Assembly (NCBI GenBank): GCA_031267775.1
Contig: JAIRYL010000029.1
Coordinates: 1-9,985 of the forward strand
From: Tannerellaceae bacterium
Lineage (GTDB): Bacteria > Bacteroidota > Bacteroidia > Bacteroidales > Tannerellaceae
DNA: 9,985 nucleotides
Direction of reading: 5' to 3'
Shown here: positions 1 to 7,079 of the stretch, one piece after another
Numbering within the stretch: position 1 is the stretch's first letter
Layout of the letters: each line of letters begins with the position of its first letter
Notes under the pieces: model-generated
The model's input: only the letters and a program-made list of their open reading frames with translations
Database searches by the model: none
What the model was told of the DNA's origin: nothing
Translations under genes and position numbers: made by a program

Positions 1-57
1 CCCGGCCCAATTAAATTAAGAATGAAGAATTAAGAATGAAGAATTAGCAAATGTATC

Positions 58-100
58 AGGCGCTTCTTGCCTGGGTAGAATGCTTGCCGTGCCTTTTTTT
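58..100 (+). terminator. Terminator-like stem and T-run in the left repeat
   Basis: AGGCGC at 58-63 can pair with GTGCCT at 89-94 (one G-T pair). It is extended by TTCT at 64-67 with AGAA at 77-80, leaving an 8-nt bulge, and is followed by six more T's. It would act on transcripts entering the window from the left. The bulge makes its strength doubtful; it may simply be conserved repeat structure. Confidence 0.35.
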
Positions 101-154
101 GGTTCGATTTATTTTAATTCTTCATTTTTAATTTTTAATTCTTCATTCTCCATT

Positions 155-168
155 CCCCCTTGCGGGGG
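155..168 (-). other. GC-rich hairpin with GCAA tetraloop (left)
   Basis: Read on the minus strand the bases are CCCCC-GCAA-GGGGG, a five-pair stem closed by a GNRA-type loop. The same hairpin is at the matching place in the right repeat, with one G fewer. On the plus strand the loop would be TTGC, so the minus strand gives the more stable RNA form. Its role is unknown. Confidence 0.6.
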
Positions 169-230
169 ACGCGCCCAAATGAATAGTTTGCTTTAACGGA
201 TTATATTTTATATGTTAAAGTAAAAAGTAG

Positions 231-259
231 CTTGTTTGCAAAAATGTTTATTATTTTTG
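231..259 (+). promoter_or_regulatory. Putative Bacteroidota-type promoter of the rhomboid gene
   Basis: TATTTTTG at 252-259 matches the TAnnTTTG -7 element. CTTG at 231-234 is a weak -33 candidate, 17 bases upstream. The start codon at 279 is only 19 bases beyond the -7 element, so the leader would be very short. This is motif inspection only. Confidence 0.35.
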
Positions 260-278
260 ACCGATAATACGTAATAAA

Positions 279-887
279 ATGATAACGTACCTGATTTTGG
301 GAACTACGGCGATAGTTTCTTTTATTTGCTTTGACCGGCGCGATTTGTTGAGTAAGCTCTCCTTGAACCCGTATGCTATATGTAAGCATAACGAATGGTA
401 TCGGCTGGTAACGCATGGATTTGTGCATGCCGATATGACGCATTTGCTGGTGAATATGTTTACTTTCTGGTCGTTTGGCGCATTGATGGAAGCTGTTTTC
501 GGCGCGGCCGGTTTTGGCGTATGGGGATACCTTGGCCTCTATTTTGGAGGGATGATATTTGCCTCGCTGCACGACCTGTTTACGTACGCCGGCGCTGTTC
601 ATTACCACTCCATCGGGGCTTCGGGAGCGGTATCTGCTATTTTATTCTCGTCCATTCTTTTCGATCCATGGAGGATGATCTACTTTTTTGCCCTTATTCC
701 TGTGCCCGGCATACTGTTTGGCGTTATTTATTTGCTGTACTGCCAATATATGGCCAAACGGTCGGCAGATACTGTAAACCACAGCGCCCACTTTTATGGC
801 GCCATTTACGGACTGCTTTATCCTGTATGGCTGCAACCTTCTTTGTTTAAATTGTTTATTGGGCAGCTAACGGGTTTTCTGCGCTGA
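279..887 (+). CDS. Rhomboid-family intramembrane serine protease
   Basis: The 202-residue protein is a compact six-helix-type membrane protein. Rhomboids cut other membrane proteins inside or next to the bilayer with a Ser-His dyad. All hallmarks are visible: the HxxxN motif of helix 2 (H55, N59 in THLLVNM), the GxSG nucleophile motif (G113-A-S115-G), and the second dyad member H171 in AHFYGA. It is the size of a bare rhomboid core, without the extra cytoplasmic domain of E. coli GlpG, and has no cleavable signal peptide. The ATG at 279 places the first hydrophobic segment right at the N terminus; no strong ribosome site precedes it, which is normal for Bacteroidota. The next gene has its own -7 element, so the two may be transcribed separately. 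The substrate is unknown. The intact dyad argues against an inactive pseudoprotease. Confidence 0.92.
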   Translation: MITYLILGTTAIVSFICFDRRDLLSKLSLNPYAICKHNEWYRLVTHGFVHADMTHLLVNMFTFWSFGALMEAVFGAAGFGVWGYLGLYFGGMIFASLHDLFTYAGAVHYHSIGASGAVSAILFSSILFDPWRMIYFFALIPVPGILFGVIYLLYCQYMAKRSADTVNHSAHFYGAIYGLLYPVWLQPSLFKLFIGQLTGFLR

Positions 888-897
888 AAAATAACGC

Positions 898-905
898 TAC
901 TTTTG
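898..905 (+). promoter_or_regulatory. Putative -7 element of the FAD oxidoreductase gene
   Basis: TACTTTTG fits TAnnTTTG and lies in the 41-bp gap between the rhomboid stop and the next start at 929. A T-run at 875-878 sits where the -33 element would be, but is not TTTG. Transcription would start about 15-20 bases before the ATG. Confidence 0.4.
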
Positions 906-928
906 TCTGAATGTAAATATAATTTAGT

Positions 929-2797
929 ATGAAAACGCATCTTGTTTTTTTGTTTTTTCTTCTTACCGTCAGTAATCTTACGGCTGCGGAACTGTTAATA
1001 GAGGCCGAAAGTTTTAAGGATAAAGGAGGCTGGGTGGTCGACCAGCAGTTTATGGATAAAATGGGTTCTCCCTACCTGATGGCGCACGGAATGGGGGAGC
1101 CGGTAAAGCGCGCGGTTACTTTTGTTTCTTTTCCACAGGCCGGAACGTATTATGTTTATGTACGTACCTATAACTGGACGGCGCCCTGGAAAAAGGGCGA
1201 AGGGCCGGGACAGTTCAAACTTTTTGTTAATTTGCAGGAACTCCCCGTCGTACTTGGAAGCGCCGGATCGGAATGGATGTGGCAATTTGCCGGAGAAGTT
1301 ACGGTTAATCAAAACCAGACTCAGGCCGGAACGCTTGCTTTGCAAGACCTGACGGGTTTCAATGGCAGGTGCGACGCTATTTATCTCGCTACCGAAAAAA
1401 AAGCGCCCCCTTCCTCGGCCAAAGAACTGGAAGCTTTCCGGAAAAGACTGTTGCAGCAGCCCGATGTGCCCGATAGCGCCGGTCAATATGATTTAGTAGT
1501 AGTTGGCGCGGGGATAGCAGGCATGAGCGCGGCTATTTCGGCGGCTCGCCTGGGATGCAGGGTTGCTTTAATCCACGACCGACCTGTGCTGGGCGGCAAT
1601 AACAGCTCGGAAATTCGCGTACATTTGGGCGGACGGATTGAAGCGGGTACTTATAAGGAATTGGGAAACTTGCAAAAGGAATTTGGGCCTGCCCGCGAAG
1701 GAAACGCCCAGCCGGCAGATTATTATGAGGATGATAAGAAAATGGAAGCCATTGCCCGTGAAAAAAATATCGCCCTGTTTACCAGCTACCGGGCGACAGG
1801 CGTGGAGATGAACGGGCAGCATATCCGCGCCGTTATAGCCCGGCATATTGAAAATGGAAACGAACTGAGTTTCCAGGCGCCTCTTTTTTCTGATTGCACG
1901 GGAGACGGAACCATCGGATACTTGGCCGGGGCCGATTACCGCATGGGGCGTGAAGCGCGCGATGAATTTAATGAAAGTACGGCGCCCGAAAAGGCAGATA
2001 ATATAACCATGGGATCGTCTGTCCAATGGTATTCTGCAGATAATGGAGAACCGGCGCCGTTTCCGCCGTTTAACTACGGAGTTTCCTTTAACGACGCCAA
2101 CTGTGAAAAGGTAATGATGGGCGAGTGGACGTGGGAAACAGGGATGAACTACAACCAGATTGAAGACTTTGAACATATCCGCGATTATGGCCTTCTGGTT
2201 GTTTATTCCAACTGGAGCCATCTGAAAAACCGGTTGAAAGAAAACGCTCCCTATCAAAACCGTAAATTAGCTTGGGTAGCTTATCAGGCAGGAAAACGGG
2301 AATCGCGCCGCCTGATGGGAGATTACATCCTTAAAGAAGACGACCTTCGCCGATACATGATACATGAAGATGGAACAGCCGCAACTACCTGGACGATAGA
2401 CCTCCATTATCCCGACCCCGAAAATACCATACACTTTCCCGGCGCCGAGTTTAAATCCATAGCCAAACATACGCCTGTTTATCCATACCCCATACCCTAC
2501 CGTTGCCTGTATTCAAGGAATGTAGGCAATCTGTTTATGGCCGGACGCAATATCAGCGTTACCCATGTAGCATTAGGCACCGTCCGCGTGATGCGCACCA
2601 CCGGCATGATGGGTGAAGTAGTAGGGATGGCCGCCTCTTTATGCAAGCAGCATCATGTAAAACCGCGCGATATTTACCAAAATTACCTGAACGAACTGAA
2701 AGCATTAATGACAAAAGGGGTAGGAAAGGAAAAACTTCCCAACAATCAACAGTATAACGAGGGAGGCTCCTTAACGGTCAAGCCCGAAATAAAATAA
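929..2797 (+). CDS. Exported FAD-dependent oxidoreductase with N-terminal beta-sandwich domain
   Basis: The protein is 622 residues long. Residues 1-20 look like a Sec signal peptide (KTH, hydrophobic core, likely cut after T-A-A20); there is no twin-arginine motif and no lipobox cysteine. Residues about 22-155 (from LLIEAESF to the DAIYLATE strand) look like a jelly-roll, carbohydrate-binding-like module. From about 186 an FAD_oxidored-type domain follows: GxGxxG at 193-198 (GAGIAG), then GGNNSSEIRV (222-231), SDCTGDG (321-327), and the C-terminal FAD-contact strand GNLFMAGRNIS (533-543). Family members are often annotated only as FAD-dependent or xanthan lyase-like oxidoreductases. The substrate is unknown; a sugar or glycan is an inference from the N-terminal module. 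No polysaccharide-utilisation genes lie beside it. It converges with the carrier gene, 25 bases away. Confidence 0.85.
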   Translation: MKTHLVFLFFLLTVSNLTAAELLIEAESFKDKGGWVVDQQFMDKMGSPYLMAHGMGEPVKRAVTFVSFPQAGTYYVYVRTYNWTAPWKKGEGPGQFKLFVNLQELPVVLGSAGSEWMWQFAGEVTVNQNQTQAGTLALQDLTGFNGRCDAIYLATEKKAPPSSAKELEAFRKRLLQQPDVPDSAGQYDLVVVGAGIAGMSAAISAARLGCRVALIHDRPVLGGNNSSEIRVHLGGRIEAGTYKELGNLQKEFGPAREGNAQPADYYEDDKKMEAIAREKNIALFTSYRATGVEMNGQHIRAVIARHIENGNELSFQAPLFSDCTGDGTIGYLAGADYRMGREARDEFNESTAPEKADNITMGSSVQWYSADNGEPAPFPPFNYGVSFNDANCEKVMMGEWTWETGMNYNQIEDFEHIRDYGLLVVYSNWSHLKNRLKENAPYQNRKLAWVAYQAGKRESRRLMGDYILKEDDLRRYMIHEDGTAATTWTIDLHYPDPENTIHFPGAEFKSIAKHTPVYPYPIPYRCLYSRNVGNLFMAGRNISVTHVALGTVRVMRTTGMMGEVVGMAASLCKQHHVKPRDIYQNYLNELKALMTKGVGKEKLPNNQQYNEGGSLTVKPEIK

Positions 2798-2810
2798 TAC
2801 GGGCGGTTTT
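2782..2810 (+). terminator. Weak terminator at the convergent gene ends
   Basis: GCCCG (2782-2786) and CGGGC (2800-2804) form a five-pair GC stem with a 13-base A/T loop, then GGTTTT. It overlaps the last codons of the FAD oxidoreductase gene. The stem and T-run are both short. Nothing better is seen for the minus-strand carrier gene, so transcripts of the two convergent genes may overlap. Confidence 0.4.
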
Positions 2811-2822
2811 GCGCAATTTGCG

Positions 2823-4409
2823 TTAGAAACCGTTCATCGGCAGTAAAACGGCAGGTATCAGTAATAGAAATCCCAGGATAACAAGTAAAAGAATAAACTT
2901 CCAAATCCATTTAAACCATATATCGTAAGGGATACGGCTTACTCCTAATACAGCGATTAATACGCCCGAAGTTGGCGTAATCAAATTAGTAAAACCGTCT
3001 CCAAACTGAAAAGCCATAACGGTAGCTTGTTTCGACAGACCGATAAGCTCGGAAAATGGAGCCATAACAGGCATGGTAAGAGCAGCTTTAGCGCTTCCGG
3101 AAGGAATCGCTAAGTTAAGTAGCGTCTGGATAACATACATCATTCCTACGGTGGCCACTTGTCCGAGTCCTTCCATTCCCTTGGCCAGGTTGTAAAGGAT
3201 GGTATCGATTATCATACCATCTTTTAGAATAACGATAATACCTCCAGCCAATCCTACAACCAAAGCTGCGCTCATGATATCTTTACAGCCTTCAAGAAAA
3301 AGTTTGGTTATTTCATTCGGATTACGTCCGTTAGCTATTCCGGCTGCCAAACCAAGAGCAAAGAACAAAGTGGCAATCTCCATTATATACCAGTCATATC
3401 CCATTACCCCGACAATAAGAAAAAATATGCTGAAGAAAAGTAAATTAAGTATATAATTGTGAACTGTTTTCCGAAGAGCCGGAATAGAGCTGAAAATAAA
3501 TAAAATGGTAAGAATCGGAACTAAGGGAAGTCTATCGATAATACCATTCCCTATTTTGAGGGTAGTAAACGGATAATATATAGAAAAAAGTATCAGAACA
3601 AGCCCAATAAACCCAAAACTCCACCAGGCAGCTTTCGGCGTATGGTATTTAATATCGAATGAATTGCTGTCATGCAAATCACGCCAATACTGATCTTCTT
3701 TATAAACAGGCGATAGTTTGGGATTCTTCTTTACTTTTATAGCATACCTGAGTATCCAGGTAAAACCCGCAAGATTGATAACAACCCAGCAAAAAAGGCG
3801 ATACTCGATCCCCGAAAACAACGGAATACCAGCTAATCCCTGTGCAATACCGATTGTAAAAGGATTCAGAATAGCGCCGGCAAATCCCAATCCGGCAGCA
3901 ACAAATACCATACATACCCCTGTAATCGAATCGTATCCCATTGAAATTGCCATAGGGACTAACGCTAAACAAAACGCAATAGTTTCTTCGCTCATGCCGA
4001 ATACTGCTCCAAAAACACTGAACAGTAGCATAATGGCGGTAATGATAAAATTTTCTACTCCCATTTTTCGAAGAAATTTATTATTTTCCATCTTACGGGC
4101 TTTCCGCAAAAAACCGAGGATACCTATATCGAAGGCTTTACTATCGTTAACAATCCAGAAAGCGCCTCCTATGATCAGAATAAATACAATGATATCTGCC
4201 CGCTCGATAAATCCTTTGTAGAAAACGCTTAGTATCTGCCAGCTTTGGGGAACACGTTCAACAGATTTGTATACAACCGTTTTATGTCCTGCTTCTTCAT
4301 GAAGGCTTTCCACATAGCTCCCTCCGGAAATAAACCAGGTAAGCAGGGCGCAAAAAAGAATGATATAAAATATGATTACATAAGTATGTGGTATCTGCTT
4401 TTTCTTCAT
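2823..4409 (-). CDS. YfcC/DcuC-family inner-membrane carrier
   Basis: This 528-residue, highly hydrophobic protein has roughly 12 or more predicted membrane segments and resembles the YfcC branch of the C4-dicarboxylate anaerobic carrier (DcuC/ArcD-like) family. Typical signatures are in both pseudo-repeat halves: GMSEET (138-143) and NPFTIG (182-187) in the first, and the IPSGSAK hairpin (435-441) with GDGFTNLITPTSG (470-482) in the second. It starts MKKKQIPHTYV, with the first helix at about 10-28. An external loop (about 29-60) and a long charged segment near 225-260 separate the helices. The substrate cannot be read from the sequence; relatives have been linked to basic amino acids, peptides or dicarboxylates. 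No metabolic gene next to it helps. It is divergent from tpx across a 230-bp A/T-rich gap, and its base composition is more A/T-rich than the FAD oxidoreductase gene. Confidence 0.87.
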   Translation of the reverse strand: MKKKQIPHTYVIIFYIILFCALLTWFISGGSYVESLHEEAGHKTVVYKSVERVPQSWQILSVFYKGFIERADIIVFILIIGGAFWIVNDSKAFDIGILGFLRKARKMENNKFLRKMGVENFIITAIMLLFSVFGAVFGMSEETIAFCLALVPMAISMGYDSITGVCMVFVAAGLGFAGAILNPFTIGIAQGLAGIPLFSGIEYRLFCWVVINLAGFTWILRYAIKVKKNPKLSPVYKEDQYWRDLHDSNSFDIKYHTPKAAWWSFGFIGLVLILFSIYYPFTTLKIGNGIIDRLPLVPILTILFIFSSIPALRKTVHNYILNLLFFSIFFLIVGVMGYDWYIMEIATLFFALGLAAGIANGRNPNEITKLFLEGCKDIMSAALVVGLAGGIIVILKDGMIIDTILYNLAKGMEGLGQVATVGMMYVIQTLLNLAIPSGSAKAALTMPVMAPFSELIGLSKQATVMAFQFGDGFTNLITPTSGVLIAVLGVSRIPYDIWFKWIWKFILLLVILGFLLLIPAVLLPMNGF

Positions 4410-4479
4410 GTTTCCACGCTTTTTTCTTTTATATATATAAATCCTTTTAATTCGCTTATGTCTTTTTATCTGTTTTTGG

Positions 4480-4487
4480 CAAAGATA
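4480..4487 (-). promoter_or_regulatory. Putative -7 element of the carrier gene
   Basis: Read on the minus strand, 4487 to 4480 is TATCTTTG, a perfect TAnnTTTG match about 70 bases before the start at 4409. No clear TTTG is seen at the -33 distance. It lies in the gap shared with the tpx promoter, about 70 bases from the tpx -33 box. Confidence 0.45.
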
Positions 4488-4558
4488 AAGTTATAATAAT
4501 CCTCTGATATATTAAAATAGGTTAAAACTGCGATAAAAGAAAAACATTTTGAAGATTC

Positions 4559-4577
4559 TTTTGTTTAGTATACAAAA
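4559..4577 (+). promoter_or_regulatory. Dyad overlapping the tpx -33 box, candidate operator
   Basis: TTTTGT (4559-4564) and ACAAAA (4572-4577) are exact inverted repeats with a 7-base gap that includes part of the small palindrome GTATAC. The left arm covers the -33 element. A regulator bound here would touch RNA polymerase directly. Tpx genes in this phylum are often under peroxide control, but the motif is not a clean OxyR or PerR box as I know them. Confidence 0.4.
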
Positions 4578-4591
4578 GGGCATTATATTTG
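4560..4591 (+). promoter_or_regulatory. Strong-looking Bacteroidota promoter of tpx
   Basis: TTTG at 4560-4563 and TATATTTG at 4584-4591 are perfect matches to the -33 and -7 elements, with a 20-base spacer inside the usual range. Transcription would start near 4598, giving a leader of about 40 bases rich in A before the ATG at 4640. This is the clearest promoter in the window. Confidence 0.7.
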
Positions 4592-4639
4592 CGATGCCTT
4601 AGAAGGATATAATAAAGTAATTGAAAAGAAAAAAACTAT

Positions 4640-5140
4640 ATGTCTGAAATAACTTTCAAAAAGAATAAAGTGTATACCAATGGTAGTTTGCCAAAGGTTG
4701 CTTTTGTTGCGCCGGACTTTATAGGCGTTAAAGGAGATTTATCAGAATTATCATTATCATCATTCAAAGGTAAATGCGTTATACTAAACATTTTCCCCAG
4801 TTTAGATACGGCTGTATGCGCTGCCTCTGTGCGTCGTTTCAATAAAGAAGCGGCGTCTCTTCATAATACAGTGATTTTAGCTATATCCAAAGATTTACCA
4901 TTTGCTCAAGGACGTTTTTGTACGACGGAAGGTATTGATAAGGTAATTCCATTATCTGTGTTTCGTGATTCCACTTTCGAAGATAACTATGGAATGCTTC
5001 TTATAGATGGTCCGCTAAAAGGTTTATTGGCTCGTGGAGTGATAGTCGTTGACGAAACAGGAAAGATTATATACACGGAACTTGTTCCGGAAATAACAAA
5101 AGAACCAAATTACAAAGCCGCATTAGCTTCATTAACATGA
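4640..5140 (+). CDS. tpx: Thiol peroxidase (atypical 2-Cys peroxiredoxin)
   Basis: The 166-residue cytoplasmic Tpx reduces hydrogen and organic peroxides, with thioredoxin as the usual reductant. The peroxidatic motif PxxxTxxC is at 53-60 (P53, T57, C60), and the resolving cysteine is C94 in DLPFAQGRFC, the spacing expected of Tpx (C61 and C95 in E. coli). Length and the N-terminal stretch with GSLPKVGxxAPDF-like sequence are normal. The motif reads TAVCAAS where TPVCATS is common, so a proline next to the active site is an alanine. An extra C46 is present. The start is fixed by a canonical promoter about 50 bases upstream; ribosome binding probably relies on the A-rich leader. A strong hairpin terminator follows 52 bases after the stop, so it is a single-gene unit. 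Confidence 0.95.
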   Translation: MSEITFKKNKVYTNGSLPKVAFVAPDFIGVKGDLSELSLSSFKGKCVILNIFPSLDTAVCAASVRRFNKEAASLHNTVILAISKDLPFAQGRFCTTEGIDKVIPLSVFRDSTFEDNYGMLLIDGPLKGLLARGVIVVDETGKIIYTELVPEITKEPNYKAALASLT

Positions 5141-5191
5141 TAAAGTTGTAGATTATTGTTTTTCATTGGTTAAAGTTAAGGGTTAGTGTAG

Positions 5192-5231
5192 GAGGCCGTG
5201 AGATGTGAATCTAGCGGCCTTCATTTTTTTT
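5192..5231 (+). terminator. Intrinsic terminator of tpx
   Basis: AGGCCG (5193-5198) pairs with CGGCCT (5215-5220). A small internal mismatch follows, then AGAT (5201-5204) pairs with ATCT (5209-5212) around a GTGA loop of the GNRA class. TCA and eight T's (5224-5231) follow. This is a classic rho-independent terminator. Confidence 0.85.
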
Positions 5232-5314
5232 GCGTCAGAATGAAATAAATGATGTAATCCCAATCATCTGCTTTTATTTCAAAAAAAGAGAATTTTGAAC
5301 AGAGCCTTAGAATA

Positions 5315-5370
5315 AAGAAAAGGGAGGAAGGAATAAAAGATGCAAATCTCTATTCCTTTCCTCCTTTTTT
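5315..5370. terminator. Bidirectional terminator between tpx and the acyl-CoA dehydrogenase operon
   Basis: GGAGGAAGGAATA (5323-5335) pairs with TATTCCTTTCCTCC (5351-5364), with one bulged base and a 15-base loop. On the plus strand six T's follow; on the minus strand CTTTTCTTT follows. It begins two bases beyond the stop codon end of the acyl-CoA dehydrogenase gene, so it mainly serves that operon and also backs up the tpx terminator. The bases between the two terminators (5232-5314) show nothing recognisable. Confidence 0.8.
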
Positions 5371-5371
5371 A

Positions 5372-7078
5372 TTACATTTTAAAGTAACCTATGTCTTCGC
5401 GATCGAAACATGTGATATAAGAAAAGATCTTATTTACCTCAGCTTGTCCATAATTGATATATACTTCGGCTGAACGGCGGAAGTTTTCTTCGTCTTTATT
5501 AGCATCTTGTAGCAAGAGGTAACCCATGATGCAATGACCGGCGGCTTCTACCAATCGGCGCGCATGGAAATCGAGGTACTCGTTGTCTTTTGGTTCCATT
5601 ACTAAACCGACTGCTTCGTCGTATCTCGACGTCATTTCAATTAATTTCTGACGAAGATCTTCTAATTCCGGTTTGTATGCCAGCGCTTCATATTCACGTA
5701 TCCGGCTGAGATAAGTACCTGTTGTGACGTGGCGAATAGCTGCCACTACCTGCAACTGGGTAGTTCCTTCGTATATATTTGTAATGCGGGCGTCGCGATA
5801 TATACGTTCGCAAGCGTAATCTTTCATAAATCCGGAACCGCCATGTATCTGGATGGCGTCGTACGCATTTTGATTCGCATATTCGGTAGTCATACCTTTG
5901 CCCAGCGGAGTAAAAGCATCAGCCAGTTTACTGTACTTCTTCATTTCCAGACGTTCTTCCGGTTCCAGCTTGCGTTCTCTACCGATATCGTCAAGCGCTT
6001 TGTAAATGTCTACGAAGCGGGAAGTTTCGTATAGCGTCGCGCGTGAAGCGTCTGTTTTGGCGCGCATAAGGGCTACCATTTCATAAATAGCCGGAAATTC
6101 AATAATCGCTTTACCGAATTGTTTGCGTTCCAATGCGTATGCATATCCTTCACGGTATGCAGCTTCGCATAAACCGACAGCCTGCGCCATAATGCCCAAA
6201 CGGGCGCCATTCATCAGCGCCATTACATATTTGATAAGCCCTAATTTACGTTCTCCGCAAAGTTCGGCTTTCGCATTTTTGAATATCAGTTCGCAAGTAG
6301 GAGAGCCTTTGATACCCATTTTATTTTCGATACGGCGGACGTCTACGCCTCCGTTTTTCTTATCATAGATAAACATAGAAAGGCCGCGTCCGTCTCTTGT
6401 TCCTTCTTCCGAGCGGGCGAGTACCAGGTGAATATCCGAATCGCCATTTGTAATAAAGCGCTTAACGCCATTCAAATACCAACAGTTATCTTTTTCGCTA
6501 TAAGCGGCTTTCAGCATTACAGACTGTAAGTCCGAACCGGCGTCTGGCTCCGTTAAGTCCATCGACATCGTTTCACCTGCGCATACGCGCGGAATATAAC
6601 GCTGACGTTGGTCTTCATTACCAAATTCATATAATGTTTCTACGCAGTCTTGCAATCCCCAAAGATTTTCAAAACCGGCGTCGGCGCGCGATACCATATC
6701 GGCAGCCATGATATAGGGAGTGATTGGGAAATTCAAACCGCCATAACGACGCGGCATGGCAATACCCATTAAGCCTGCTTTGCGTACGGCGTCCAGATTT
6801 TGTTGTGTTCCCGACGCATAGGTAACCCGTCCGTTTTTTACGGTTGGACCTTCATGGTCTACTCCCTCGGCATTCGGCGCGATGATTTCATCGCATATTT
6901 CACCCACAATTTCCAGTACTTTTTCATAACTGTCTATTGCATCTTCATAGTCGTAAGGAGCATAATCGAAAGCGTCCCTGTCTGCATAATTGCGTTCTTT
7001 CAGATCGACAATACGCTTCATCAGCGGATGATGCAAGTGATGCTTTAATCCGGGCGTATCTAAAAAATAATTGGCCAT
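5372..7078 (-). CDS. Long-form acyl-CoA dehydrogenase (FAD), ETF-linked
   Basis: The 568-residue cytoplasmic flavoenzyme oxidises acyl-CoA to trans-2-enoyl-CoA, or runs in reverse, exchanging electrons with ETF. Visible family marks are the middle-domain motif LTEPDAGSD (175-183), FITNG (208-212), RKQFGK (318-323), IHGGSGF (411-417) and IYEGTTQLQ (435-443). E437 is the likely catalytic base, as in MCAD-type enzymes. The protein is about 190 residues longer than a butyryl-CoA dehydrogenase: it has an N-terminal lead of about 50 residues, a charged insert near 360-382, and about 120 residues after the catalytic motif, as in long acyl-CoA dehydrogenases of Bacteroidota. The start is one base after the etfA stop, so it is translationally coupled as the last gene of etfB-etfA-acd. 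Chain-length preference cannot be read from the sequence. Confidence 0.93.
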   Translation of the reverse strand: MANYFLDTPGLKHHLHHPLMKRIVDLKERNYADRDAFDYAPYDYEDAIDSYEKVLEIVGEICDEIIAPNAEGVDHEGPTVKNGRVTYASGTQQNLDAVRKAGLMGIAMPRRYGGLNFPITPYIMAADMVSRADAGFENLWGLQDCVETLYEFGNEDQRQRYIPRVCAGETMSMDLTEPDAGSDLQSVMLKAAYSEKDNCWYLNGVKRFITNGDSDIHLVLARSEEGTRDGRGLSMFIYDKKNGGVDVRRIENKMGIKGSPTCELIFKNAKAELCGERKLGLIKYVMALMNGARLGIMAQAVGLCEAAYREGYAYALERKQFGKAIIEFPAIYEMVALMRAKTDASRATLYETSRFVDIYKALDDIGRERKLEPEERLEMKKYSKLADAFTPLGKGMTTEYANQNAYDAIQIHGGSGFMKDYACERIYRDARITNIYEGTTQLQVVAAIRHVTTGTYLSRIREYEALAYKPELEDLRQKLIEMTSRYDEAVGLVMEPKDNEYLDFHARRLVEAAGHCIMGYLLLQDANKDEENFRRSAEVYINYGQAEVNKIFSYITCFDREDIGYFKM

Positions 7079-7079
7079 T

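Larger units (their letters stand above)
1..184 (-). repeat. Left copy of a complex non-coding inverted repeat (one-unit form)
   Basis: Bases 1-119 are the exact reverse complement of 9867-9985. Beyond that, homology continues to the shared inner boundary (ATTCATTTGGG read inward-out) if one 87-bp unit of the right copy is skipped. Read from the inner boundary outward, the parts are: a GC-rich hairpin with a GCAA loop (155-168), an A/T-rich stretch built of TTAAAAA and GAAGAATT words, a conserved core with the terminator-like stem (58-100), and two tandem copies of a 14-bp word (TTAAGAATGAAGAA, 16-43). No ORF lies in it. It could be an intergenic repeat family or a small non-autonomous mobile element; no transposase or target-site duplication is visible, because the outer flanks lie outside the window. 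Confidence 0.9.

Noticed and set aside
201..608. 135-residue minus-strand open frame over the rhomboid gene start
   Set aside because: It overlaps the strong rhomboid frame and its promoter, resembles no family, and has the irregular composition of an antisense shadow.
1568..2257. 229-residue minus-strand open frame inside the FAD oxidoreductase gene
   Set aside because: The plus-strand frame has clear FAD-binding motifs through the whole region; the antisense product is unrecognisable.
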